Assembly: GCF_004297405.1 (NCBI RefSeq)
Contig: NZ_SCVC01000021.1
Span: forward strand, 62,001 to 126,000
DNA: 64,000 nt
DNA from: Reyranella sp.
Lineage (GTDB): Bacteria > Pseudomonadota > Alphaproteobacteria > Reyranellales > Reyranellaceae
Direction of reading: 5' to 3'
Positions 28,131 to 37,326 of the stretch are shown piece by piece. A program made the position numbers and the translations under genes. The notes under the pieces were generated by a model, which did no database searches, was not told where the DNA came from, and was given only the letters and a program-made list of their open reading frames with translations. Positions within the stretch are counted from its first letter, which is position 1. Every line of letters starts with the position of its first letter.

Positions 28131-28164
28131 CAAACGAAGACGGCGGAGCTCGCGCCCCGCCGTC
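28131..28164 (-). terminator. Hairpin between peroxiredoxin and AroE-like genes
   Basis: GACGGCGG (28139-28146) pairs with CCGCCGTC (28157-28164). On the minus strand it follows the peroxiredoxin stop and is trailed by TTCGTTT. The T-run is weak, so it may attenuate transcription instead of ending it. Confidence 0.45.
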
Positions 28165-28191
28165 GATCTTGGCTGTGGATTGCTCCAGGCG

Positions 28192-28674
28192 CTAGAGGTT
28201 CTTCAGCACGTGTTCGGCCGAAGACACTTCGAAGGCACCGGGCTTCTCGACGAAGAGGTTCTTGATGACGCCGTCCTCGACGACCATGGCGTAGCGCTGG
28301 CTGCGCGTGCCGAGGCCGAACTTCGAGCCGTCCATGGTGAGGCCCATCGCCTGGGTGAACTCGCCATTGCCGTCACCCAGCATCAGGACGGCATCGCCGG
28401 CCTTCTGGTCCTTGCCCCAGGCGCCCATGACGAACGCGTCGTTCACGGAAATGCAGGCGATGGTGTCGACACCCTTCGCCTTCAGAGCCGCTGCTTCGGC
28501 CACGAACCCGGGCACGTGCTTTGCTGAACAAGTGGGGGTGAACGCCCCCGGCAGCGCGAAGGCAACGACCTTCTTGCCGGGCGCGAAAAGTTCCTCGGTG
28601 GTGACCGCTTTGGGGCCTTCCGGGCCCATCGTGCGCAACGTGGCGCTGGGCACCTTGTCGCCGATTTTCGCCAT
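28192..28674 (-). CDS. Peroxiredoxin, Prx5 type
   Basis: 160 residues. The peroxidatic Cys49 sits in [10 protein letters not shown], the Prx5/AhpE-like signature, with Arg of GTRSQRYAM completing the active site. A second Cys75 (IACISVND) matches the position seen in other Prx5 proteins and is not the usual resolving Cys, so a one-Cys mechanism with glutathione or another thiol is likely. It removes peroxides in the cytoplasm. The ATG follows GGAGGAG; a longer start at 28689 is less well placed. It is divergent from yqgE. Confidence 0.94.
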   Translation of the reverse strand: MAKIGDKVPSATLRTMGPEGPKAVTTEELFAPGKKVVAFALPGAFTPTCSAKHVPGFVAEAAALKAKGVDTIACISVNDAFVMGAWGKDQKAGDAVLMLGDGNGEFTQAMGLTMDGSKFGLGTRSQRYAMVVEDGVIKNLFVEKPGAFEVSSAEHVLKNL

Positions 28675-28818
28675 TCTCTGCTCCTCCAATGCCGCCCAAC
28701 CGCGGCCTTTTGCGAACCGGCGGACCCTAGGCCGGGGGCTGCTCTTTGTCTATGCAGGGGCCTGTGACCCTTGATCTTTGGCCGGACAATCCCCATGGAT
28801 TTGGAGGATTATAGAATC

Positions 28819-29418
28819 ATGTCCGGGTCAGGCTCCCCCGCCGCTACGCTGGTCGGCCGCTTCCTGGTCGCCGCACCGTCCATGCCGGACGAGCGTTTCC
28901 AGAAGAGCGTCGTGTTTATCTGCAAGCACGATGACGATGGCGCTTTGGGCATCATCGTGAACAACAAGGTCGACGATCTGCCGTTGGGCCAGGTCTACAA
29001 GCAGCTTGGCATCGAAGTGTCTCCGTCGGCGGCCGAACGGCCGGTGCTGTTTGGCGGTCCGGTCGAGCCGTCGCGCGGTCTCGTCTTGCATTCCGCCGAC
29101 TACAAGCGCGAAGAGACCTTGCTGATCGACGGCGGCATGGCGCTCACGGCGTCGCTCGAAATCCTGAAGGACATGGCCGACGGCAGCGGGCCGAAGAACG
29201 CGTGGCTGGCGCTGGGCCATTCCGGCTGGGCGCCCGGTCAACTCGATCGCGAGATGCAGGACAATGCCTGGCTGGTCGTCGACGGCGATGCCGATCTGGT
29301 GTTCGACGCCGACTTCGCCGCCAAGTGGCAGCGCGCGCTCGATCGCCTCGGCGGCAGGGGCGGCCCCGGTGGTCGGTTCGATCCCGCATCTTTCTCACAT
29401 CAGACCGGTCGCGCCTGA
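28819..29418 (+). CDS. yqgE: YqgE/AlgH family protein
   Basis: 199 residues. Family landmarks are LVGRFLVAAPSMPDERFQKSV at the N-terminus, HDDDGALGIIVN, LFGGPVEPSRG and LGHSGWAPGQLDREM (each in part). The function of YqgE is not known; AlgH was named for an effect on alginate genes. The ATG at 28819 has GGAGG 11 nt upstream and starts just before the conserved part; an ATG at 28795 would add eight residues that overlap that ribosome site. It is divergent from the peroxiredoxin gene. Confidence 0.9.
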   Translation: MSGSGSPAATLVGRFLVAAPSMPDERFQKSVVFICKHDDDGALGIIVNNKVDDLPLGQVYKQLGIEVSPSAAERPVLFGGPVEPSRGLVLHSADYKREETLLIDGGMALTASLEILKDMADGSGPKNAWLALGHSGWAPGQLDREMQDNAWLVVDGDADLVFDADFAAKWQRALDRLGGRGGPGGRFDPASFSHQTGRA

Positions 29419-29508
29419 CGCGTCGACGCCGCGTGCGATTGCACTATGAGTGCGATTCTCGCCTCCGGATTGTGCTTACCTTCCCCAGGCGAACGGGCTT
29501 ATAGCGGC

Positions 29509-29615
29509 AGGTACGCCGACTGCATCCCTCCCTTCGCAGACGGCGTGCGTACCTGGGACGTCTGCGCTTCTTCCCCAACCCCTTCTGGGAGCGCGGACGT
29601 CCCGCCCTCGTTTTT
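29509..29615 (+). terminator. Tandem hairpins in the yqgE-ior gap
   Basis: Two adjacent stems: AGGTACGC (from 29509) with GCGTACCT (29547-29554), extended by flanking pairs with a bulge; then GGGACGTCTGCGCT (29555-29568) with AGCGCGGACGTCCC (29590-29603), 13 of 14 paired. TTTTT follows at 29611-29615. They could end the yqgE transcript, and also the convergent ior transcript. The long second loop makes this uncertain. Confidence 0.4.
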
Positions 29616-29624
29616 GAGATACCG

Positions 29625-32600
29625 CTACTCGGCGGCGACGGATTGCGTTGCCGGGCTCTTGTAGGCGGCGAGCAGCGTGACTTCGCGCTCCTTCGCAGCC
29701 TTCACGTTCTTCTCCTTGATGTGGCCGAAGCCGCGCATCGTCTCGGGCAACGCGGCGATCTGCACCGCCATCGTGTGATTGTCCTGGCCGAGCGTGGCGA
29801 GCAGCGTCTCGACGGTGGCCTCGTATTCACCGATCAACCGGCGCTCCATGCGTCGCTCCTCGGTATAGCCGAAGATGTCGAGCTTGCTGCCGCGCAGGCG
29901 CTTCATCGAGGCGAGGAAGCGGAAGGCCGGCATCACCCAGCTTCCGAACTCGCTCTTCTTGAGCTGGCCCGTCGTCGGATCGCGATCGGCGAACAGCGGC
30001 GGCGCGAGATGGAAGGTGAGCTTGTAGTCGCCTTCGAACTGCGTGCCGAGCTTCCTCAGGAACTCGCCGTCGGTGTAGAGGCGGGCGACTTCGTACTCGT
30101 CCTTGTAAGCCATCAGCTTGTAGAGCGACTTGGCGACGGCCTCGGCAAGGCCACGACGGCCCGGCGCCTTGTCCTTCTCGGCCTTCGCGACCTTGTCGAC
30201 GAGGGCGCGATAGCGCTCGGCATAGGCCTTGTCCTGATAGGCGGTGAGGAGGTCGACCCGCTTGGACACGATCTCGGCCAGGGTGCGGGCGACCGGCTTC
30301 TCGACGCGGAGCGTCGGCTTGGCGGCGGCCTGCACGGCGGCGAGATTGTGTGCGGCCAGACGACCCCAGGCGAAGGTGCGCTTGCTGGTCTCGACGGCAA
30401 CGCCGTTCAGCTCGATGGCGCGATCGATCGCTTCCAGCGACAGCGGGATCAGCCCCTTCTGCCAGGCATGGCCCAGCATGAAGAGGTTGGTTGCGATCGA
30501 ATCGCCCAGGATTGCCGTGGCGAGGCCGGTGCCGTCGATGAACGACGTTGCCTCGTCACCCGCGGCGTCGCGGATCGCCTTCATCATCGCTTCGGCGCCG
30601 AGGTCCATGTCGCCGTTCATGACGAAGGCCGCGACCGGCTGCATATGGCCGTTGATCACCGCCTTGGTGACGCCCTGCTCGATGCGCGAGAGCGCCGCGG
30701 GCGAGGCTGCCACGACCATGTCGCAACCCAGCACGAGGTTGGCGCCGCCGGCAGCGATGCGGACGGCATGCAGATCCTCGGGCTTGGGGGCGAGCCGGAT
30801 ATGGCTCATCACCGCGCCGTTCTTTTGCGCGAGGCCCGTGAAGTCGAGCACGGTACAGCCCTTGCCTTCGAGATGGGCCGCCATGCCGATCAGCGCACCG
30901 ACGGTGATCACGCCGGTGCCACCGATGCCGGTCACCAGGATGCCGTAGGCCTCGCTCAGAGGCCGCAGTGTCGGCATGGGCAGCGATGCGAAAGGATCGT
31001 CCTGCACGACCTTGAGCTGCGGCCGGCGTGCCTTGCGGACGGCGCCGCCATGCACCGACACGAAGCTCGGGCAGAAGCCGTTCACGCAGGAGAAGTCCTT
31101 GTTGCAATTGCTCTGGTCGATCTGGCGCTTGCGGCCGAGCTCGGTCTCCAACGGCTTCACCGACACGCAGTTGCTCTTGTCGGAGCAATCGCCGCAGCCC
31201 TCGCAGACGGCGTCGTTGATGAACACGCGCTTGGCGGGATCGGGGAAGGTGCCGCGCTTGCGGCGGCGGCGCTTCTCAGCGGCGCAGGTCTGGTCGTAAA
31301 CCAGCACGGTCAGACCCGGAATGTCGCGCAGTTCGCGCTGCACGGCATCGAGCTCGTCGCGATGACGGATGGTGACGCCATGCGCGAAACCGGCGTTCAT
31401 CGGATATTTATCCGGTTCGTCGGTGACGACGACGACCTTCTTCGCCCCCTCGGCTTCGACCTGGCGCGTGATCTCCGGCACCGTCAGCGGCCCGTCATGC
31501 GGCTGGCCACCGGTCATGGCGACGGCATCGTTGAACAGGATCTTATAGGTGATGTTGACGCCCGCGGCCGCGGACTGGCGGATCGCCATCAAGCCCGAAT
31601 GGTAGTAGGTGCCGTCGCCCAGGTTCTGGAAGATGTGCTTGTCTGAATGGAACGGCGCCTGGCCGACCCAGCCCACGCCTTCGCCACCCATGTGGGAGAT
31701 GAGCGACGTGCGCCGCTCCGGCATCCAGATCGCCATGCCGTGACAGCCGATGCCGGCCATGGCGCGGCTACCTTCGGGCACACGCGTCGACGTGTTGTGC
31801 GGGCAGCCCGAGCAGAAGAATGGCGTGCGGGCCACCTTGGGCGGCGGCGCGGCGAGCAGCTTCTCCTTGGCCTCGAGGCGGGCCAGCCGCTGGCGCAGTT
31901 CGGGTGACTCGCCTTGATGCTTCATCAGCCGGTTGGCGATCACCATGGCGACACCGGTCGGCGTCAGCTCGCCCTCGCTCGGCAGGATGATGCGGCCGGT
32001 CTCGTCGGCCTTGCCGATCACCAGCGGGCGACGGTCGGCCGGCAGGTTGTAGAGCAGGCGGATGAGCTGGTCTTCGAGGTTCGAGCGCTTCTCCTCGACG
32101 ACGATCACTTCCTGCAGGCCTTCGGCGAAGCGCCGGGCGCCTTCGGGCTCCAGCGGCCAGGTGACGCCGACCTTGTAGAGGCGGATGCCGAGCGCCTTGG
32201 CGCGCTCGTCGTTGATGCCGAGATCTTCCAAAGCCTGGCGCGTATCGAGATAGGCCTTGCCGGTGGTCATGATGCCGATGCGCGGGCGGGGCGGATCGAT
32301 CACCGTCTTGTCGAAACCATTGACGCGCACGAAGGCGCGCACGGCATCCATCTTCGGCCCGTGCAGGCGCTTCTCCGCTTCGAGCGGCGGATCGGGGTTG
32401 CGGATGCCGAGGCCACCCGGCGGGAGCTGGAAGTCGGTGGGCATCACGATCTGGATGCGCTCGGGATCGACCCACACGGAGGCGCCGCTCTCGACGGTCT
32501 CGGAGATCGCCTTGAAGCCGACCCAGCAGCCCGAGTAGCGCGACAGTGCAAAGCCCAGGATGCCGAAGTCGAGGTATTCCTGCACCGTCGCCGGATTCAC

Positions 32601-33134
32601 GACGGGGATCATCGCGGCCGAAAAGACCTGCTCGCTCTGATGCGGCAAGGTCGAGGACTGGCAGCCATGGTCGTCGCCGGCCAGCGCGATGACGCCACCA
32701 TGCGGTGACGTGCCGGCGGCGTTGCCGTGCTTCAGTACGTCCATCGAACGATCGACGCCGGGGCCCTTGCCGTACCAGATCGAGAACACGCCATCGACGG
32801 TGGCGCCGGGGAACAGGTTGGTCTGCTGGCTGCCCCACACCGCCGTCGCCGCCAGGTCCTCGTTGAGGCCGGGCTGGAAGTGGATGTTGTTTTCCTTGAG
32901 GTAGCGCTTCGCGCCCCAGAGCGCGTTGTCGTACATGCCGAGCGGCGAGCCGCGATAGCCGGAGATGAAACCGCCGGTGTTGAGGCCGGCCGCGAGGTCA
33001 CGCTGGCGCTGCATCATCGGCAGGCGCACCAGCGCCTGGATGCCGGTCATGTACACGCGGCCCTTGCCGAGCCGGTAGCGATCCTCCAGCGCATAGTCGC
33101 CAAAGACGAGAGGAACGGGAGTGACGGTACTCAT
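29625..33134 (-). CDS. Indolepyruvate:ferredoxin oxidoreductase, fused alpha-beta (IorAB-like)
   Basis: 1169 residues, the single-chain alphaproteobacterial form. The N-terminal ~700 residues include the pyrimidine-binding and thiamine-diphosphate domains (GYRGSPLG, GIGCHGMAIWMPERRTS in part). A Cys-rich segment near 640-690 (CEGCGDC, then SNC and NGFCPSF) may hold an iron-sulfur cluster. A gamma-type 2-oxoacid oxidoreductase domain follows (GIGGTGVITVGALIGMAAH in part). It oxidatively decarboxylates aryl or branched 2-oxoacids to acyl-CoA, feeding electrons to a low-potential carrier. The ATG follows GGAGGG. It appears intact. Confidence 0.94.
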   Translation of the reverse strand: MSTVTPVPLVFGDYALEDRYRLGKGRVYMTGIQALVRLPMMQRQRDLAAGLNTGGFISGYRGSPLGMYDNALWGAKRYLKENNIHFQPGLNEDLAATAVWGSQQTNLFPGATVDGVFSIWYGKGPGVDRSMDVLKHGNAAGTSPHGGVIALAGDDHGCQSSTLPHQSEQVFSAAMIPVVNPATVQEYLDFGILGFALSRYSGCWVGFKAISETVESGASVWVDPERIQIVMPTDFQLPPGGLGIRNPDPPLEAEKRLHGPKMDAVRAFVRVNGFDKTVIDPPRPRIGIMTTGKAYLDTRQALEDLGINDERAKALGIRLYKVGVTWPLEPEGARRFAEGLQEVIVVEEKRSNLEDQLIRLLYNLPADRRPLVIGKADETGRIILPSEGELTPTGVAMVIANRLMKHQGESPELRQRLARLEAKEKLLAAPPPKVARTPFFCSGCPHNTSTRVPEGSRAMAGIGCHGMAIWMPERRTSLISHMGGEGVGWVGQAPFHSDKHIFQNLGDGTYYHSGLMAIRQSAAAGVNITYKILFNDAVAMTGGQPHDGPLTVPEITRQVEAEGAKKVVVVTDEPDKYPMNAGFAHGVTIRHRDELDAVQRELRDIPGLTVLVYDQTCAAEKRRRRKRGTFPDPAKRVFINDAVCEGCGDCSDKSNCVSVKPLETELGRKRQIDQSNCNKDFSCVNGFCPSFVSVHGGAVRKARRPQLKVVQDDPFASLPMPTLRPLSEAYGILVTGIGGTGVITVGALIGMAAHLEGKGCTVLDFTGLAQKNGAVMSHIRLAPKPEDLHAVRIAAGGANLVLGCDMVVAASPAALSRIEQGVTKAVINGHMQPVAAFVMNGDMDLGAEAMMKAIRDAAGDEATSFIDGTGLATAILGDSIATNLFMLGHAWQKGLIPLSLEAIDRAIELNGVAVETSKRTFAWGRLAAHNLAAVQAAAKPTLRVEKPVARTLAEIVSKRVDLLTAYQDKAYAERYRALVDKVAKAEKDKAPGRRGLAEAVAKSLYKLMAYKDEYEVARLYTDGEFLRKLGTQFEGDYKLTFHLAPPLFADRDPTTGQLKKSEFGSWVMPAFRFLASMKRLRGSKLDIFGYTEERRMERRLIGEYEATVETLLATLGQDNHTMAVQIAALPETMRGFGHIKEKNVKAAKEREVTLLAAYKSPATQSVAAE

Positions 33135-33309
33135 CGCGGGAAGCCCTCCGGATGCGGCGGCGTGAACGGGCGTTTATTCCGCGCCAGCATAGCGGGCGAA
33201 CGCACGATCGGGAAAGGCTGCAAGTGTCGATGCGGACGAGAGTTTCGCATCCTTGCGCGAGCAATTGCGTTGTACCCGAGGGCAGACGGGCAACCTCGGG
33301 AGGATCACC

Positions 33310-34143
33310 ATGGGCTACAAGACCATCCTCGTGCACTGCGATGCGACGCGTGGCGCGGCGGGCCGGCTCAGGATCGCCGCCGATGTTGCACGGCAACATG
33401 GAGCGCATCTCATCGGGTTGCATGTCCGGCAGCCTTTCCAGACGCCGATATTCACCGATGCCAGCGCGGCCATGGACGCGCTCTACGCCAGTTACGAGGA
33501 GACGACCCGTACCGATGAGGCGGCGGCTTCCGCGATTTTCCAGGACCTGGCCGGCAGTGCCGGCGATTCCAGCGAATGGCGCACTGTGGCCGGCATGGCC
33601 GACGAGTGCCTGATCGAGGCGGGGCGGTACGCCGACCTGATCGTGTTGGGCCAGTACGATCCCGAAGCCTTGCCGGTGACCACATCGTCGGACTTGGTCG
33701 AGCGCGTGGCGATGGCGACGGAGCGGCCCACGCTGATCGTTCCCCACATCGGCGTCATGAAGCCGCCGGGCGGCAATGTGATGGTCTGCTGGAACAACAG
33801 CCGCGAGGCGGTGCGCGCGACCACGGCAGCGTTGCCGATCTTGAAGGCGGCGGTGAAGGTGACCTTGCTGATGATCGATCCGCAGAAAACGTCGGCGGCC
33901 AACGAGCCGGGTGCGGATATTGCCCAATGGCTGTCCCGCCACGGCGTGAAGGCTGTCCTCCAGCACGATAGCGCGGAAGGCTCCGATGTCGGCGGCGTGA
34001 TCCTCTCACGCGCCGCCGATCGCGACGTCGACTTGATCGTGATGGGGATCTACGGCCACTCGCGCGTGCGGGAGATGGTCCTCGGGGGCGCCAGCCGGAC
34101 CTTGCTCGCGAGCATGACGGTACCGCTGCTCGTCGCCCATTGA
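33310..34143 (+). CDS. Universal stress protein, tandem UspA domains
   Basis: 277 residues in two UspA-like domains. The first starts YKTILVHCDATRGAAGRL. The second begins VMVCWNNSREAVRATTAALP, ends VDLIVMGIYGHSRVREMVLGG and then TVPLLVAH, and carries the ATP-binding G-2x-G-9x-G(S/T) pattern in GIYGHSRVREMVLGGAS. It is a cytoplasmic stress-response protein. The ATG at 33310 has GGGAGG upstream; a longer frame from 33253 is not needed by the family. It is divergent from the ior gene and convergent with the TPR gene. Confidence 0.92.
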   Translation: MGYKTILVHCDATRGAAGRLRIAADVARQHGAHLIGLHVRQPFQTPIFTDASAAMDALYASYEETTRTDEAAASAIFQDLAGSAGDSSEWRTVAGMADECLIEAGRYADLIVLGQYDPEALPVTTSSDLVERVAMATERPTLIVPHIGVMKPPGGNVMVCWNNSREAVRATTAALPILKAAVKVTLLMIDPQKTSAANEPGADIAQWLSRHGVKAVLQHDSAEGSDVGGVILSRAADRDVDLIVMGIYGHSRVREMVLGGASRTLLASMTVPLLVAH

Positions 34144-34153
34144 GGGACGGACG

Positions 34154-34639
34154 CTAGTTCGTCGGGCGCTTGCCCGCCTTGAAGTCGGCGATCGCGGCCT
34201 TGAGCATGCGATACTCGGTGCAGCCGAAGGTGCAGAGCGAATCGAGGCGCGCCAGTTGCTGCTCGGCGTCGGGCAGCCGGCCCATCATCAGATAGGCCTC
34301 GCCGAGATATTCGTAGGCGCCGATATGGCGGGGGTCGATGGCCAGTGCCTGCTGATAGTATTGCAGCGAGCCGGCAGCATCGCCCGACTTGCGGGTGGCA
34401 AAGCCCATGAGATTGTAAGCGTCGGCGTTCCTGGGATCCTTGGCCACGACCTGTTGCAACAGCGGCACCGCGCCTCTGTAATCCCTGGCTTCGATCATCG
34501 CCTTGGCACGCGTGTAGTTGGCATCGACAGGCTTGGCCTGTGGCTGCTCCATGCCACCACCACCGCCGCCTGCGGCAAGGACAGGAACCGAAAGAACGAT
34601 GGCCGCTGACGTCATGGCGGCAACGAGGATGGAGCGCAT
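34154..34639 (-). CDS. Secreted TPR-repeat protein
   Basis: 161 residues. A signal peptide (1-22) ends near LAAGG, then a Gly-rich stretch, then three tetratricopeptide repeats from about residue 40 (YTRAKAMIEARDYRGAVPLLQQ, DAYNLMGFATRKSGDAAGSLQYYQ, GAYEYLGEAYLMMGRLPDAEQQ; each partly shown). Two Cys near the end (LCTFGC) could form a disulfide. It is a periplasmic protein-interaction domain of unknown partner. The start has GGGAGG 6 nt upstream. It follows the membrane cyclase gene by 60 nt on the same strand, so it may be part of that transcript. Confidence 0.85.
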   Translation of the reverse strand: MRSILVAAMTSAAIVLSVPVLAAGGGGGGMEQPQAKPVDANYTRAKAMIEARDYRGAVPLLQQVVAKDPRNADAYNLMGFATRKSGDAAGSLQYYQQALAIDPRHIGAYEYLGEAYLMMGRLPDAEQQLARLDSLCTFGCTEYRMLKAAIADFKAGKRPTN

Positions 34640-34699
34640 GGGTACCTCCCGAAGACGATTGCGATTCTTGTCAGGCCCGTTCGGCGGGCAACGAAAATC

Positions 34700-36367
34700 T
34701 TATGACATTGGCGTGAGTTCACCTGCCCGCTTCACGGCGCGTACGGCGAGCCGCCCCTGGCGGCCACGGATCTCGACATTGTGGCGGGCGGCATCGCCGA
34801 GGTCGATGCCGGCGCGGTCCAACAGTTCCTGCGAGACGACCAGCTCGACGCCGAACTCCTTGGTGAGAGTCTCCAACCGGCTCGCCGTATTGACCGTGTC
34901 GCCGATGGCCGTGATCTGGGCGGCGCGTTCGTAGCCCATCTCGCCGACAATGGCGGGTCCTGCATGAAGGCCAATGCCGATCCGCAACGGCTGGTCGAGG
35001 TCTCCCGACAGGGCTTCGTTGAGATCGGTCAGCGCATCCGACATGCGTCGGGCTGCATCGAGCGCCTGCCGGCATGCGACTTCGGGCGTCCGGTTCAAAC
35101 CGAAGAGTGCCATCACGCCGTCGCCGATAAACTTGTCGAGCCGTCCGCCGGCCGCTTCGATCGCCTGACCGGTGGCGCGGAAGTAACGATTGAGCAGGAA
35201 GACCACGTCGTAGGGCAGCTTGCCTTCGGAGATCGAGGTGAAGCCCCGGATGTCGGCGAACAGGATGGCGATGTACTGCTCGCCGCCATGGGCCTGCGGC
35301 TGGCGGCGATAGGCCTCGATCGGTCCTGCCGAGGCCGGCAGCAGCGGCGTGATGCTGTAATGGCCGGGCGGTGGCCTGACCTGGCAGGCCAGGCGCACAT
35401 GGGGCGGCGCACCGATACGCGCCAGCACCTTCGCTTCCTCAGGCTGGGCTGACGGCAGCTTGTCACGATCGACACCGCCGACGCGCACGCGACAGGTCGA
35501 GCAGCGTCCACGGCCACCACACACCGACGCATGCGGAATACCGGCGAGACGACTCATCTCCAGGATCGTGAACCCCGTGGGTTGGGTCACGCTTCGCCGC
35601 TCGCCATAGTCGAGGCGGACCACACCGGCACGCCGTTCCCAGAGGTCGCGCAGCGGCCGTGCGGCGAACATCGCCACCAGCAGCGCCAGCGCCACGCTCT
35701 GCAATGTGTAGGAGATCATATAGAGGTTGGCGACCTGCTCGCGCGTTGGCGCACGAACGCGTTCGAACAGGCTGTCGAGGAAGCCCGGTCGTTGGGCGAG
35801 GTCGGCGACATCGCGCAGGGCGATGGCGGCGCCGGCGATGCCGGCCACTGGCACCAGCAAAGCGACGGCGTAGAGGTAGGGCAGCCAGTCGCGATACCAG
35901 GGCTTCAGGCGCCAGGCGAAGTGCAGGCCGATACAGGCATGAACCCATACGACCAGCGGCAGCGAGAACTGTCGGGCGATGCTTTCCCATCCGCCGACCA
36001 GCATGGAGGCCAGCACCCAGGGGTAGCCGGGTTCGACGCCGTAGAATTCATGGGCCAGTCGCGTGCCGACGACATGGATCGTGCCTAGCGGCACGATCAG
36101 GATGCCGAGACTCCATTGCAGCCATTCCCAATGCGACAGTTTGAGTGCACGGCGCCGGTAGAGCGACCACAAAGCGAGGAAGAAGTGGGTGAACAGGGCG
36201 CCGTAGAGAACGGCCTGGCCTATGGGATTGTGCCAGATGAAGACGAACCAGTGGCGGCCCGCCTCGAGAACGCGCAGCGAGATCAGCCCGAGGGCGTGAT
36301 TGAGAAGATGCGTGATGACATAAAAGAAGAGGACGTAACCCGACCAGAGGCGTAGCCGTCCGGTCAT
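34700..36367 (-). CDS. Membrane-anchored class III cyclase with [2Fe-2S] domain
   Basis: 555 residues. About six membrane helices (1-240) carry many His (20, 24, 61, 98, 143, 149), reminiscent of diheme cytochrome b anchors. A ferredoxin-like domain follows with Cys283-x5-Cys289-x2-Cys292 and Cys328, the adrenodoxin-type [2Fe-2S] pattern. The C-terminal cyclase domain has both metal Asp residues (Asp372 in FADIRGFT, Asp416 in FIGDGVMALFG). It resembles the redox-controlled CyaC cyclase reported from Sinorhizobium. It likely makes cAMP in response to quinone or electron-transfer state. The start lies 4 nt after the arsC stop, so it is co-transcribed. Confidence 0.88.
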   Translation of the reverse strand: MTGRLRLWSGYVLFFYVITHLLNHALGLISLRVLEAGRHWFVFIWHNPIGQAVLYGALFTHFFLALWSLYRRRALKLSHWEWLQWSLGILIVPLGTIHVVGTRLAHEFYGVEPGYPWVLASMLVGGWESIARQFSLPLVVWVHACIGLHFAWRLKPWYRDWLPYLYAVALLVPVAGIAGAAIALRDVADLAQRPGFLDSLFERVRAPTREQVANLYMISYTLQSVALALLVAMFAARPLRDLWERRAGVVRLDYGERRSVTQPTGFTILEMSRLAGIPHASVCGGRGRCSTCRVRVGGVDRDKLPSAQPEEAKVLARIGAPPHVRLACQVRPPPGHYSITPLLPASAGPIEAYRRQPQAHGGEQYIAILFADIRGFTSISEGKLPYDVVFLLNRYFRATGQAIEAAGGRLDKFIGDGVMALFGLNRTPEVACRQALDAARRMSDALTDLNEALSGDLDQPLRIGIGLHAGPAIVGEMGYERAAQITAIGDTVNTASRLETLTKEFGVELVVSQELLDRAGIDLGDAARHNVEIRGRQGRLAVRAVKRAGELTPMS

Positions 36368-36371
36368 GGTG

Positions 36372-36722
36372 TCATTTCAGAAGCGAAAGAACGGCTTCTG
36401 GCGGCCGCCCGATCGCCGCACGCGACCCGGACACCACGATGGGACGCTGCAGCAGGATCGGATGGGCCGCGATCGCCTCGGCGACCTCGGCCTTGCCGAG
36501 TTTGGTCTTGTCGAGTTTCAGCGACTTGAATTCAGCCTCACCGTCGCGGATCAGCTCGGCTGGGTCGCCGCCCACGAGACCGATCAGCTTTTCGACCTCG
36601 GCTTTGCTCGGCGGCTCCTTGAGATATTCGCGCACCGTCGGCTCGACGCCTTTGCTCCGGAGAAGATCGAGCGTCTGCCGGGATTTGCTGCAGCGCGGGT
36701 TGTGCCAGATCGTGACGGTCAT
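36372..36722 (-). CDS. arsC: Arsenate reductase (ArsC/Spx-like, thioredoxin fold)
   Basis: 116 residues, typical of the glutaredoxin-dependent ArsC family. The reactive Cys11 is in HNPRCSKSRQTL, followed by a conserved VREYLKEPPSKAEV and, near the end, RPIVVSGSRAAIGRPPE with the Arg residues that bind the oxyanion. The CSKSR motif differs from the CGTSR of E. coli ArsC and is common in the YfgD-like subgroup, so true arsenate reduction is probable but not certain. No arsB or arsR is nearby. It lies between recX and the cyclase gene. Confidence 0.85.
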   Translation of the reverse strand: MTVTIWHNPRCSKSRQTLDLLRSKGVEPTVREYLKEPPSKAEVEKLIGLVGGDPAELIRDGEAEFKSLKLDKTKLGKAEVAEAIAAHPILLQRPIVVSGSRAAIGRPPEAVLSLLK

Positions 36723-36756
36723 GGGAGCCTCTTCCTTTGAAACCATGGCGAGCCGG

Positions 36757-37326
36757 TCAGGCTTCGTCCAGCGTGCCGGCAAGGGCGTCGGGATCGGCGG
36801 CATCGATCACCTTGCGGGCGAGGTCGTAGGCGAACCCGGCGCGCGCCAGCGCCGCCAGGTCGCGCAGGCGATACGACTCGCGATCTTTTGCCCGATAGGG
36901 GCCGAGACGCCGCCGCCGTGCGAACGCCGCCGCCGCCTTCAGCTCACGGCTCGCTGGGTCAGACCCAAGCTCGTCGTCGAGCGAGGTCATGGCGTGGTCG
37001 ACCGTATCCTGGTCGACGCCGGCCGCCTGCAGGCGTTGTCGGGTCAGGCGGTTCGACGCGCCGCGACGATGGAGGGAGCGCGCCTTGGTCTGGGCGAAAG
37101 CCTTGTCATCGAGCAAGCCGGCCGTGACGAACTTCTGGACGACGACTTCGATCGCCTGTTCGACGTTGTCCATCACAGGTGCGTCGAGCATCTCCGCCTT
37201 GCGCACGCGACGCCGTAGCACGCGCCGCAATCCTTCCGCCGAACTCGCATATCGTTCGAGATAGAACGCAGCCGCGTTCTGCAGATACTTCGCCGTGATC
37301 GGGCGCGCGACGCGCTTCACCTGCAT
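36757..37326 (-). CDS. recX: Regulatory protein RecX
   Basis: 189 residues, mostly helical, rich in Arg and Lys. RecX landmarks are the AAAFYLERYASSAEGLRRVLRRR stretch (partly shown) near residue 15, FVTAGLLDDKAFAQTKARSLHRRGAS in the middle and LARAGFAYDLARKVID near the end. It binds RecA filaments and restrains recombination. recA is not in the window, which is common in this class. The ATG shares its A with the stop of the HAD gene (TGATG), so the two are coupled. A longer frame reaching 37461 lies inside the HAD gene and is rejected. Confidence 0.9.
   Translation of the reverse strand: MQVKRVARPITAKYLQNAAAFYLERYASSAEGLRRVLRRRVRKAEMLDAPVMDNVEQAIEVVVQKFVTAGLLDDKAFAQTKARSLHRRGASNRLTRQRLQAAGVDQDTVDHAMTSLDDELGSDPASRELKAAAAFARRRRLGPYRAKDRESYRLRDLAALARAGFAYDLARKVIDAADPDALAGTLDEA

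Noticed and set aside
26420-28195. 591-codon frame running across the SDR and AroE-like genes
   Set aside because: It covers two recognised genes on both strands and has no protein-like motif.
29643-31646. 667-codon open frame antisense to the indolepyruvate oxidoreductase gene
   Set aside because: It is a shadow of a high-GC gene: the opposite strand encodes a full, recognisable enzyme, while this frame has His/Arg/Asp-rich low-complexity text and no motif.
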